Origin: Bacteroides sp. | GTDB lineage: Bacteria > Bacteroidota > Bacteroidia > Bacteroidales > Bacteroidaceae | DNA: 64,000 nt | Reading direction: 5' to 3' | NCBI RefSeq assembly: GCF_030151085.1 | Contig: NZ_JASLER010000056.1 | Coordinates: forward strand, 288,695 to 352,694 | In this document: positions 19,101 to 26,512 of the stretch, piece by piece | How positions within the stretch are numbered: position 1 is the stretch's first letter | Layout of the letters: each line of letters begins with the position of its first letter | Translations under genes and position numbers: made by a program | The notes under the pieces: model-generated | The model's input: the letters and a program-made list of their open reading frames with translations, nothing else | What the model was told of the DNA's origin: nothing | The model's database searches: none

Positions 19101-19252
19101 GCTGCATCAGCCGATTCGTAGGCGAAATAATTTGTGTGCATCGGGGCACGATTCATGGCATTGACCTCAGGGTTTTGCCATTCATTAAAGGACTGTGCGT
19201 TGGCAGTAAGAGCCAGAGCGGCAAACAGTCCGGTAAGGAGATGTTTCTTCAT
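16157..19252 (-). CDS. GH2 family glycoside hydrolase, LacZ-type beta-galactosidase-like
   Basis: 1031 residues from MKKHLL, chosen because it starts a good signal peptide (ALTANAQ); an ATG 16 codons upstream lies inside a palindromic leader. The order is sugar-binding jelly-roll, Ig-like domain, TIM barrel (about 330-620), two C-terminal beta domains ending with the Bgal_small_N-type domain. Acid/base Glu460 lies in SLGNEAG and nucleophile Glu524 in QCEYAHAMGNS, both as in LacZ. Family activity is retaining exo-beta-galactosidase; in this PUL it would remove beta-galactose from arabinogalactan fragments in the periplasm. It has its own promoter with an overlapping inverted repeat. Confidence 0.95.
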   Translation of the reverse strand: MKKHLLTGLFAALALTANAQSFNEWQNPEVNAMNRAPMHTNYFAYESADAAARGVKEQSSNFMTLNGTWKFFWVQDSDSRPTDFWKVGYNDKGWSEMPVPGVWELNGFGDPIYVNVGYAWRNQFKNNPPQVPTQNNHVGSYRREITVPADWGGKEVIAHFGSVTSNIYLWVNGRYVGYSEDSKLEAEFNLTPYLKAGQKNLIAFQVFRWCDGTYLEDQDFFRYSGVGRDCYLYARNKKRIEDIRVTPDLDANYQNGSLRVALSLKGSGNVNLELLDAAGKSVATETAHGTGTVVINIENPQKWTAETPYLYTLRATLQGSNEVIPVKVGFRKIELKNSQILVNGQPVLFKGADRHEMDPDGGYVVSPERMIQDIQVMKQFNLNAVRTCHYPDNNLWYDLCDKYGIYVVAEANIESHGMGYGDETLAKRADYKKAHLERNQRNVQRSFNHPSIIFWSLGNEAGYGSNFEAAYDWVKAEDGSRAVQYEQARKDGKTDIFCPMYYGYKACQDYCEDASMTKPLIQCEYAHAMGNSQGGFKEYWDLVRKYPKFQGGFIWDFVDQSVRWTGKNGKTIYAYGGDFNRFDASDGNFCDNGLISPDRVPNPHMYEVGYIYQDIWTTPADLQNGEINVYNENFFRDLSAYYLEWEVLKGGKVIRTGRVENLNVAPQQTVKLKLDLGKTCQCAEWLLNVAYKLKNREGLLPAGYAVAKDQLTLVPYKAAAMDLKNLEQSNIAVTAPAVQENDWTFLIVTGDAFRLEFNKHNGFLSKYDVNGQDLIKEGEALKPNFWRAPTDNDFGAGLQRKYEAWKNPEMKLTSFNQRTENNQVIVEAAYDMPSVSAKLNLTYVINNEGAIKVTQKLTADKDAKVANMFRFGMQMPMPRSFEIVEYYGRGPVENYSDRNHCTDLGIYRQSVAEQFYSYIRPQENGTKTDIRWWKMLSPMGSGIKVVSAAPFSASALHYTIESLDEGWNKQNWHSPEVEEADLTNFCIDKVQTGLGCEDSWGRIARPEYQVPYGDYEFTFILSPVEQGIDIE

Positions 19253-19272
19253 GGTAATATGTTTATGAAATG

Positions 19273-19313
19273 TTTGTAGCGGCATGCAAACGAAGCTCAC
19301 ATACCGCTACAAA
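19273..19313 (-). repeat. Inverted repeat in the GH2 leader
   Basis: TTTGTAGCGGCAT (19273-19285) and ATACCGCTACAAA (19301-19313) form 13-bp arms with one mismatch and a 15-base loop. The outer arm overlaps the predicted -7 box, so it could be an operator or a 5'-mRNA hairpin. Confidence 0.6.
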
Positions 19314-19339
19314 GATAGAAAAGTTATAACGTATTCAAG
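19310..19339 (-). promoter_or_regulatory. Internal promoter for the GH2 gene
   Basis: On the minus strand CTTG (19339-19336), an 18-base spacer and TATCTTTG (19317-19310) match the Bacteroides -33/-7 layout. It lies 57 bases upstream of the GH2 start, within the PUL. Confidence 0.6.
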
Positions 19340-19364
19340 AGGAATTATCGTTCAAAAAGGGCGG

Positions 19365-21308
19365 CTATTTACTCATTTGTAACCGATACACCCCGAATGA
19401 ACGTGGTTGTACCTCTAATTCCAAAGAAGTAGCATTTATATCTACCGGACGGACACGAGGCACTATTGTTTCTTGATCTAATGTATTGATCGCCTTCCAA
19501 TCACAATTCTGCAAATAAGTACAAGTACCCGATACGATTTGTTGCTTCTTCAATCCGTTGAAGTCAATCTTTATCTTTGCAGGCTGAGCGCTTGCATTGA
19601 CAAGCTTCAAGATGATTTCTCCTGTCGGAGCATCCAGTGCAGCAGTTGCATAGAGGCTGTCTTGTCCGGTCACAGGCTTACCGTTCATCTTTAAAGAGAG
19701 CACGTCGGTTCCGGGGTTCATGCCGTACATCTGTTGTACATAATAATTAGGTGTACGCATCATACGAAGATTATCAAACCATATCAGGTCAGGGTTCCAT
19801 TGCCATGCGTCTACATGGGCAAAGAGCGGAGCGTATGTAGCCAGACGAACAACATCGGCATTGCGTTCAAGTCCCGTCATAAAGGCGGCTTCGGACAGAG
19901 CAGCGAGGAAGTTATTGGCTTTACCTGTAGGATGGTCGTGCGAAGCATACTCACCGGCAAACACCTTCGGACCTTTGCGGTCATAGTTATCATAACGGGC
20001 GGCATTGGCAAAGAACCAATCGGGAGCCATGTAATAATGTTCATCCACTAAGTCCGCACCGAGACGCTTCATTTCGGGCCAGAGATAATCAAATTTATCG
20101 CCATCGGCATTCGGACCGGCAGAACCTATGATCTGCATAGTAGGATATTTGGCACGAATAGCCTTTATAAATACTTCGAGACGCTCGGGATAAACTTCAC
20201 CCCATTGCTCGTTGCCGATAGCAATCATTTTGAGGTTAAAGGGAGCCGGATGTCCCATATCGGCGCGTACTTTGCCCCATTTAGAGGTAGCAGGACCATT
20301 GGCAAACTCTATCAGATCAAGAGCATCTTGCACATACGGATCAAGCTCGGCAATAGGTACTATTTCATTGCTTTCGTACTGGCAAGAAAGTCCGCAACTT
20401 AATACAGGCAGAGGTTCTGCACCAAGGTCTTCACTTAAGAGGAAGTATTCGTAATAGCCCAGACCGAGTGTTTGGAAATAGTCGGGGAATGCTTTGTGTG
20501 TGAAAGTATAATTCCAACGATTCTCATTCAAAGGACGATTCTCTACGGGACCCACACTGTTCTTCCACTGATAGCGAGTAGCCAGATTGTTACCTTCGAT
20601 GATACAGCCACCGGGAAAACGGAATACGCCGGGGTTGAGGTCATAGAGCGCTTGGGCAAGATCTTTGCGCAAACCATTCTCACGCTGTTTCCAGGTATTG
20701 GCAGGGAATAGGGAAATATGATCCATGTCCACGGTACCTTTCGTCGATAATACAACACGCAGACGGGCATGGGCATCGGTGAAAGGAGATTTCAAAGTAG
20801 CAGTGAGCTTCTGCCAGTTATTGCCACTGACTTCGAGTTCCTTCTTTAAAAGATTCTGACCGTTGGAGTTTACCAATTCAATGGAAAGTTTCATCGGCTT
20901 GGTATCCGGAGTACGGGCATAAACGGAAAAATGGTAATCTTCCCCTTGCTTTAAGCCAATACCACGAAAACCTTCATTATCAAGTCCGGCACGCAGCAAA
21001 CGACCGTCGTTAACAACACGTACATAGTGCGGATTACGGTCAAAACAAGGATTTTCTTCATTAACCGTCACATTTCCAAAAGGTACCCAACCTACAAAAG
21101 ATTGAGGAAACTCAAAAGAACGGTTTTTCACAAGTTCGGCATACAGTCCGCCATCAGCTCCGAAGTTAATATCTTCGAAGAAGATGCCATACATAGCAGG
21201 ATTAATCTTGGTTATTGGCTTTGCGACGTCTACCGTCATTATATGCTGCTGGGCTTGCATGCCAAAGGTAAGGGATAATACCAGTAAAGAGGTGGTTATT
21301 TTTTTCAT
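19365..21308 (-). CDS. GH51 alpha-L-arabinofuranosidase
   Basis: 647 residues with a signal peptide (TFGMQAQ). The order is GH51 N-terminal strand motif YGIFFEDINFGADGGLYAELV, a carbohydrate-binding-like insert (about 60-190), a TIM barrel with acid/base Glu367 (IGNEQWG) and nucleophile Glu453 (FAGEYASHD), and the C-terminal beta domain. The 86-residue spacing between the catalytic Glu residues matches the second GH51 of this locus. It would release terminal alpha-L-arabinofuranose from arabinan or arabinogalactan side chains. It is tightly linked to neighbouring enzyme genes. Confidence 0.95.
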   Translation of the reverse strand: MKKITTSLLVLSLTFGMQAQQHIMTVDVAKPITKINPAMYGIFFEDINFGADGGLYAELVKNRSFEFPQSFVGWVPFGNVTVNEENPCFDRNPHYVRVVNDGRLLRAGLDNEGFRGIGLKQGEDYHFSVYARTPDTKPMKLSIELVNSNGQNLLKKELEVSGNNWQKLTATLKSPFTDAHARLRVVLSTKGTVDMDHISLFPANTWKQRENGLRKDLAQALYDLNPGVFRFPGGCIIEGNNLATRYQWKNSVGPVENRPLNENRWNYTFTHKAFPDYFQTLGLGYYEYFLLSEDLGAEPLPVLSCGLSCQYESNEIVPIAELDPYVQDALDLIEFANGPATSKWGKVRADMGHPAPFNLKMIAIGNEQWGEVYPERLEVFIKAIRAKYPTMQIIGSAGPNADGDKFDYLWPEMKRLGADLVDEHYYMAPDWFFANAARYDNYDRKGPKVFAGEYASHDHPTGKANNFLAALSEAAFMTGLERNADVVRLATYAPLFAHVDAWQWNPDLIWFDNLRMMRTPNYYVQQMYGMNPGTDVLSLKMNGKPVTGQDSLYATAALDAPTGEIILKLVNASAQPAKIKIDFNGLKKQQIVSGTCTYLQNCDWKAINTLDQETIVPRVRPVDINATSLELEVQPRSFGVYRLQMSK

Positions 21309-21327
21309 TGTTTCATCTTTTATTTTG

Positions 21328-21954
21328 TTATAATTCTATTCGATACATACATCTATCATCTCCGCGCAATACAGCAGAAATTATTCGAGCTTTGACGGGG
21401 TGTGCACATACTACTGAAAACATCCTTTCAGCAAAACCTTCTGAGCAATAACAAAGAGCAGGTAAATGCTTATTAGATTCTTGATCAATCAACGGACAGA
21501 CACAATAAGGCTTTGCTTCATCTGCTATTAGAACCTTACCTGCGTCTTCAAAATGGCATTTCCACCCCCACTCTTTTTCAATATAGGCTATATACTCATT
21601 TAGTTTACCTTTAAAAGGAATTAATTTAGTTTCCATTTCAAGCAAATTAAAATGTGCTATTGATGCTGATTTCACCAATAGTCGAAGCTGTTCTTCATTC
21701 AGGTTAGTATCAAGATTTGTCAAAAGTTCCTTAATCCATCCTTTAGACATTGAAGTTAATGTATCAGCCCCATCGGAGTTGTTCAATTGAATGTTCTCGG
21801 CTCCCATAAGTCGTCCAAACCCGCAAAAGCACATACTTGCCAAGCAAGACGTTTTTAAGAATTCTCTTTTTGATATATTTATCTTTTCTAATTTTTTAAA
21901 GAACCCGTTGTCCTCCTGCTTATTCGCCCTTTTGAGGCATAGCGGAAGCAGCAC
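21328..21954 (-). CDS. Hypothetical exported protein with ambiguous start
   Basis: Up to 208 residues, not a sugar enzyme by sequence. The apparent start is a GTG overlapping the upstream GH127 gene by 35 bases. No in-frame ATG precedes the signal-like segment ISKREFLKTSCLASMCFCG; the natural-looking start (MNISKREF) would need ATG where ATA stands at 21880-21882. An AGGAGG sits just after the GH127 stop, unusual here. The signal resembles a Tat-type motif with KR in place of RR. The C-terminal half (YCVCPLI, LCYCSEGFAERMF, SAVLRGDDRCMYRIEL) resembles the cysteine-containing C-terminal region of L-2-amino-thiazoline-4-carboxylate hydrolase-like/V4R-like proteins; that is a weak resemblance. 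Function unknown. Confidence 0.6.
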   Translation of the reverse strand: MLLPLCLKRANKQEDNGFFKKLEKINISKREFLKTSCLASMCFCGFGRLMGAENIQLNNSDGADTLTSMSKGWIKELLTNLDTNLNEEQLRLLVKSASIAHFNLLEMETKLIPFKGKLNEYIAYIEKEWGWKCHFEDAGKVLIADEAKPYCVCPLIDQESNKHLPALCYCSEGFAERMFSVVCAHPVKARIISAVLRGDDRCMYRIEL

Positions 21955-23932
21955 TTACCTCCATCGGCAACCAAACATCCATATTGCCTTCACCTCGATG
22001 AGCCCAAGCATAATAAGGTATCAATGTCAATTGAACATCTTTCGCAGCCAACTTCCCTGCTTCATTATAACTCAAAGATTGAGCATCCGTTACAAGTTCG
22101 TTGATACCGTAAAGCATATCAGGTTTTTCAACGACCTTGAATTGAGGATTACGATTCAGTAAGACAGTATTCACATTGAAGTTATTATCCGGCCATTCGG
22201 CACAATATACAATAGGACCCCGTTCAACGGCTACACGACCTTTATCGGCTTCTACCTTATCATTCGCTTTTACTACACGGGGAAGCATATCGAAGTGCAC
22301 TTCTACAACATCTCCTTTCTTCCATTTGCGGTTGATATCCAGATAACCATCCGTCAGTTTCCCCTGTACTTCCTGACCATTCAAACGAACACGGTAAGTA
22401 GGTTTCTGATTGTCGGCATACGCATACAAATCACTTGGCAATACGTTATTACGTACCCATCCCGGAATACGAATCTTCATCGTAAACGGTGCATTACCCT
22501 GTGCTACTGTCAAACGGATATCTCCATTCCAAGGATAGGCAGTTTCTTGTTGAAGCGTTACTTTCTTATTATTTACCTTCAGTTCCGCACGGTTGGAGAG
22601 GAAAAGGTTTACATAGACACGGTCATCCTTTACAGCATAGACATAACCCGGCAAGGAAGGAATGAAACGGCTGATATTACTGGGGCAACAAGCACAGCCG
22701 AACCAAGGCTGACGCGTTATCGTATGGTCGGCATTGAAGTGATACTTACCGTCGTATGACAGCGGATTGGGATAGAAGAACTTCCCGCCATCCAGCGATA
22801 CACCGGAAATAAGACCGTTGTAAAGAGTACGTTCCAGTACATCAAAGTATTTAGCGTCACCGTGCAGCAAGAAGAGGCGATAGTTCATATAAACATTGCC
22901 GATGGCGGCACAAGTTTCGTTATAAGCGGTCAGATTGGGCAACTCGTAGTTGTCACCGAAGGCTTCACCCTCATGTCGGGCACCGATACCACCGGTAATG
23001 TATATCTTCTTGCCGACAATGTTCTCCCAAATCCGGTCAATAGCCTTGATATAGGAGCTATCACCCGTGATGGCAGCTACATCCGCCATGCCGGAATACA
23101 TATAACCTGCACGTACGGCATGACCTACTGCTTCGTCTTGCTCCAATACCGGCTTATGCGACTGCAAATACATATCCTTGCGTGCCGTAGTGCCGCGTGC
23201 ATCGAGGAAGAATTTGGCCTGATCGAGATACTTCTTATCTCCCGTCACCGTATAAAGGCGCACCAATGCCATTTCTGCAATCTGATGCCCCGGGATAACT
23301 CGCTTCTGCCCGTTGGCTTCGCCTATATTCCGACATACGCAATCGGCATAGCGGATGGCGATGTCGAGGAAATTACGCTTGCCGGTAGCTTGATAATGGG
23401 CTACTGCACCTTCGACCATGTGACCTAAGTTATAGAATTCATGACTCAGGTTCTCCACTTCCGACCAACGTTCCGGTCCCGACCAGTTATGCGGATGCTT
23501 AGGATTCATAGTACGAGCTGTATAAAGATAGCCATCCGGTTCCTGTGCCCCGGCTACAATTACCAATACACTGTCGATGTACTTTTCCAACTTCTTATCC
23601 GGATAAGTCTGAAGAGAATAACTGGCACCTTCAATTGTCTTGTACACATCGGTATCATCAAAGGAAAATCCTTCGACCTTATAGTCATCACTGGGATGAG
23701 CCGCTTTTATGAAATTCTCATAACGGCCAGTCTCTTCACACTTGCTGAAGGCCAGAGGAATAGTTACTTTACGACTGGCGTCGAGACGTTGACCCCAAAA
23801 GCCATCCGTTACTTTAACTGCGGTAAAAGATACGGGATCAATAGGATATCCCGAATGAATAGTCTGCTTTTTCTGAGCCGACATACTACCCGCGAAAGTG
23901 GCGACAAGCGCCAAGGTTACTAATGTTTTCAT
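21920..23932 (-). CDS. GH127 beta-L-arabinofuranosidase
   Basis: 670 residues with a signal peptide (AGSMSAQ). Alpha/alpha-barrel catalytic domain followed by beta-sandwich domains. The metal/catalytic set is visible: Glu339 and Cys341 in YNETCAAIGN, and Cys415-Cys416 in CACCPSNISRF, matching the Glu/Cys zinc cluster and Cys nucleophile of Bifidobacterium HypBA1. GH127 enzymes remove beta-L-arabinofuranose, found in extensin, RG-II and some arabinogalactan decorations. Its presence with two GH51 genes shows both arabinofuranose anomers are handled. Confidence 0.94.
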   Translation of the reverse strand: MKTLVTLALVATFAGSMSAQKKQTIHSGYPIDPVSFTAVKVTDGFWGQRLDASRKVTIPLAFSKCEETGRYENFIKAAHPSDDYKVEGFSFDDTDVYKTIEGASYSLQTYPDKKLEKYIDSVLVIVAGAQEPDGYLYTARTMNPKHPHNWSGPERWSEVENLSHEFYNLGHMVEGAVAHYQATGKRNFLDIAIRYADCVCRNIGEANGQKRVIPGHQIAEMALVRLYTVTGDKKYLDQAKFFLDARGTTARKDMYLQSHKPVLEQDEAVGHAVRAGYMYSGMADVAAITGDSSYIKAIDRIWENIVGKKIYITGGIGARHEGEAFGDNYELPNLTAYNETCAAIGNVYMNYRLFLLHGDAKYFDVLERTLYNGLISGVSLDGGKFFYPNPLSYDGKYHFNADHTITRQPWFGCACCPSNISRFIPSLPGYVYAVKDDRVYVNLFLSNRAELKVNNKKVTLQQETAYPWNGDIRLTVAQGNAPFTMKIRIPGWVRNNVLPSDLYAYADNQKPTYRVRLNGQEVQGKLTDGYLDINRKWKKGDVVEVHFDMLPRVVKANDKVEADKGRVAVERGPIVYCAEWPDNNFNVNTVLLNRNPQFKVVEKPDMLYGINELVTDAQSLSYNEAGKLAAKDVQLTLIPYYAWAHRGEGNMDVWLPMEVSAASAMPQKGE

Positions 23933-23949
23933 GGTTATTATCTTCTAGA

Positions 23950-26472
23950 TTACTTCTTCTTTGCTATGTTTTGATGAATACGTATCACCGTAAACGAGTA
24001 AGCCGGCATTGTATAAGGGAAGTCATTTCCTTTCACTTCAAAGTCAGAAGAGACTGATTTAGCTTCCTTATCCTTCGGATCACCCGACAAAATAGTCTTC
24101 GTAGCCGTAGGATTTACTAAAGCAGCGCCATCCAGTTTTATCTGAGAAGTGATTTCTACCGGAAGCAGGTTTACTAATTTCACAATATAATCGCCTGTAA
24201 GTTCATCTTTCACTACCGAAACACCGACACGTTTCTTCACTGCGTCTCCATTATTATTCAAGTTGACTGAGGAAGCAACATACTCGATACCTGCATTCTG
24301 ACCGTACATCTGCTGGGTATAGTAACCGACGGTAGGTTTCACTTCCTCGTTGTTGAAGTAGATCAAATCAGGAGTCCATTGCGTGTGATTCTCTTTGGCA
24401 AGCAAGGGAGCGTATGAAGTCATGGATACCACATCACCGTTTCTTTCTACAGAAGTGAGGTACAAAGCCTCTGCCAATGCCGTTTCTATATTATTAGGAC
24501 GACCGGGCAGATGGGCTGCATATTCACCTAGATATACTTTTGATTTATTGCGGTCGTAACGGTCGTAATAATCCTGATTATGAATGAGCCAGCCCGGAGC
24601 AACATAGTAATGTTCGTCCACCATTGGTATATTCAGTTTGGAAGCAAGTGCCCAACCTTCGTCATAATCAGTACCTTCGTAGAAAGGACCTACAGTGCCA
24701 ATCACCGTTATCTCGGGATATTTCTCTTTGACGGCATTGAAAATCATCGTGAAACGCTCTACAAAAATATCGGTTATCAAATCTTCATTACCAATGCCGA
24801 TAAACTTCAGGTTGAAAGGCTTTGGGTGTCCGGCTTCGGCTCGTTTTCGTCCCCATACTGTTTTCTTAGCATCGCCGTTGGCATATTCTATCAAGTCGAG
24901 CACATCCTGTATATAAGCTCCCATTTCTTCCATCGGGATACCTCCTTGCTGACCGTTGCATCCCAGTTCGCCTTTGGAGTGGTGGCTGCAAGAACCGGAG
25001 TTCTGGCAAGGCACGCCGGCAGCTAGTACAGGCACAGGTTCGGCACCCATATCTTCACAGAACTGGAAGTATTCAAAGTAACCCAGTCCACGAGTCTGAT
25101 GATAACCCCATAGGTTACGCAAAGGCTTGCGGGCTTCGAGCGGGCCGATGGAGCCTTTCCAATCGTAGATATTGTCTACCCCATCGCCATGAGCTACACA
25201 ACCACCGGGGAAACGGACGAAGCGGGGCTTCATATCGGCAAGTGTTTGTGCAAGGTCGGCACGTAATCCGTTCTTGTGTCCACGGAAAGTATTCTGAGGG
25301 AAGAGGGAAATCATATCGAGCTCGTAGGTACCGGGCACCTGCGGCACAAGCGCCAGTTCGGCAGAACGCACATCTGCATTAGCGGTAAGTACAGTACTGT
25401 ATTTTTTCCATTCTTTAGAAGATACATTTACAGATGAAGAAGCTATTTCGCTACCATCATGATTAATCAGTTTCACAAGTACCTTGCCGCCCTTACTGCC
25501 CTGGGATACTCGACCAAAGAGGGAGAAATCATACTTCTCACCTTTCTTCAATGTGATGCCGTCAAAACCGGGGTTCTGAAACGATGCACCCGGTTTGGCG
25601 ATGTTGAGCACAGCATAATGAGGGTTATTCTCATGGATAGGATTCGCAGTGGCAATGGTAAATGTAGCATCGTCACCCCGCACTGACCAGGCATAATTAC
25701 TATCCCAACCTTCGCGGGAACCGTCTTTTGAGGAATATTCAAAGTCGCGGTTCTGTATGAGCTCTGCATATAGTCCGCCATCGGCTGCATAGTTGATATC
25801 TTCGAAGAACACACCAATGAGATGCTCACTGATAGGTTTTGCTTGTGAGGTTTGTACGTTGATAGTAGCTTCGAGCGGTTTCAATCCGGCAAAGCGGACG
25901 GGATCTTGCTCGGTACGTTCGTCATAAAGCGACTGGCGATATTTCCTATGTTCGGCAAAGCGAACCAGTTGCTCGATGGTAGAATAAGGTACGCGCTGCA
26001 TCCAGCCATTCTCTTCTTTACCATTCACTATGACTTTCTTTTCAATAGCGGGAATAATACTTGAAGGCAAATACCGGGCACGGTTTGCTGATGTGAAATA
26101 ACTCTGCGGTCCCCATTTCAGCAGGTCGGCAGAAGCGGCGTGTGCCAATACTTCTCCACTTTGGGTGGCTGTCCAAAGGCAATGCCAATGACCGTCGGCA
26201 CGGTTCTGCATTAATTGCGGACGAAACATCTTCTTTTGGCGTCCCCAAGGACCGAAATCACATTTTACATAATCGTAGCCATCGGCAATGGAAAACCATT
26301 GAGTACCTTCCGGACTCCAGGCAAATCGTAGTCCACTTTGTCCTTCTGCATCAGCGTAAGAGAAGAAGAAAACGGAATCGGGTTCATTCGTTACTTTGGT
26401 TGTCTTAGCTTGCAACATCGTGGTGCAAGATAGAAACAAACAGGTAGCAAAGAAGTAAAATAACTTATTCAT
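23950..26472 (-). CDS. GH51 alpha-L-arabinofuranosidase with N-terminal GH43-like extension
   Basis: 840 residues from MNKLFYF (signal peptide ending TTMLQAK). About 190 residues before the GH51 domain look like part of a GH43-type propeller (FFFSYADAEG, LRFAWSPEGTQW, MFRPQLMQNRADGHWHCLW) but lack a full catalytic set, so it may be a binding or remnant module. The GH51 part starts at IGVFFEDINYAADGGLYAEL, with acid/base Glu563 (GIGNEDL) and nucleophile Glu650 (YLGEYAAH). It is paralogous to the GH51 at 19365-21308 but not close, suggesting different linkage preference. It is 17 bases from the GH127 gene. Confidence 0.93.
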   Translation of the reverse strand: MNKLFYFFATCLFLSCTTMLQAKTTKVTNEPDSVFFFSYADAEGQSGLRFAWSPEGTQWFSIADGYDYVKCDFGPWGRQKKMFRPQLMQNRADGHWHCLWTATQSGEVLAHAASADLLKWGPQSYFTSANRARYLPSSIIPAIEKKVIVNGKEENGWMQRVPYSTIEQLVRFAEHRKYRQSLYDERTEQDPVRFAGLKPLEATINVQTSQAKPISEHLIGVFFEDINYAADGGLYAELIQNRDFEYSSKDGSREGWDSNYAWSVRGDDATFTIATANPIHENNPHYAVLNIAKPGASFQNPGFDGITLKKGEKYDFSLFGRVSQGSKGGKVLVKLINHDGSEIASSSVNVSSKEWKKYSTVLTANADVRSAELALVPQVPGTYELDMISLFPQNTFRGHKNGLRADLAQTLADMKPRFVRFPGGCVAHGDGVDNIYDWKGSIGPLEARKPLRNLWGYHQTRGLGYFEYFQFCEDMGAEPVPVLAAGVPCQNSGSCSHHSKGELGCNGQQGGIPMEEMGAYIQDVLDLIEYANGDAKKTVWGRKRAEAGHPKPFNLKFIGIGNEDLITDIFVERFTMIFNAVKEKYPEITVIGTVGPFYEGTDYDEGWALASKLNIPMVDEHYYVAPGWLIHNQDYYDRYDRNKSKVYLGEYAAHLPGRPNNIETALAEALYLTSVERNGDVVSMTSYAPLLAKENHTQWTPDLIYFNNEEVKPTVGYYTQQMYGQNAGIEYVASSVNLNNNGDAVKKRVGVSVVKDELTGDYIVKLVNLLPVEITSQIKLDGAALVNPTATKTILSGDPKDKEAKSVSSDFEVKGNDFPYTMPAYSFTVIRIHQNIAKKK

Positions 26473-26512
26473 GGTGCTTATTCGGTATTTGAAGTAAAAT
26501 ATATATACTATA

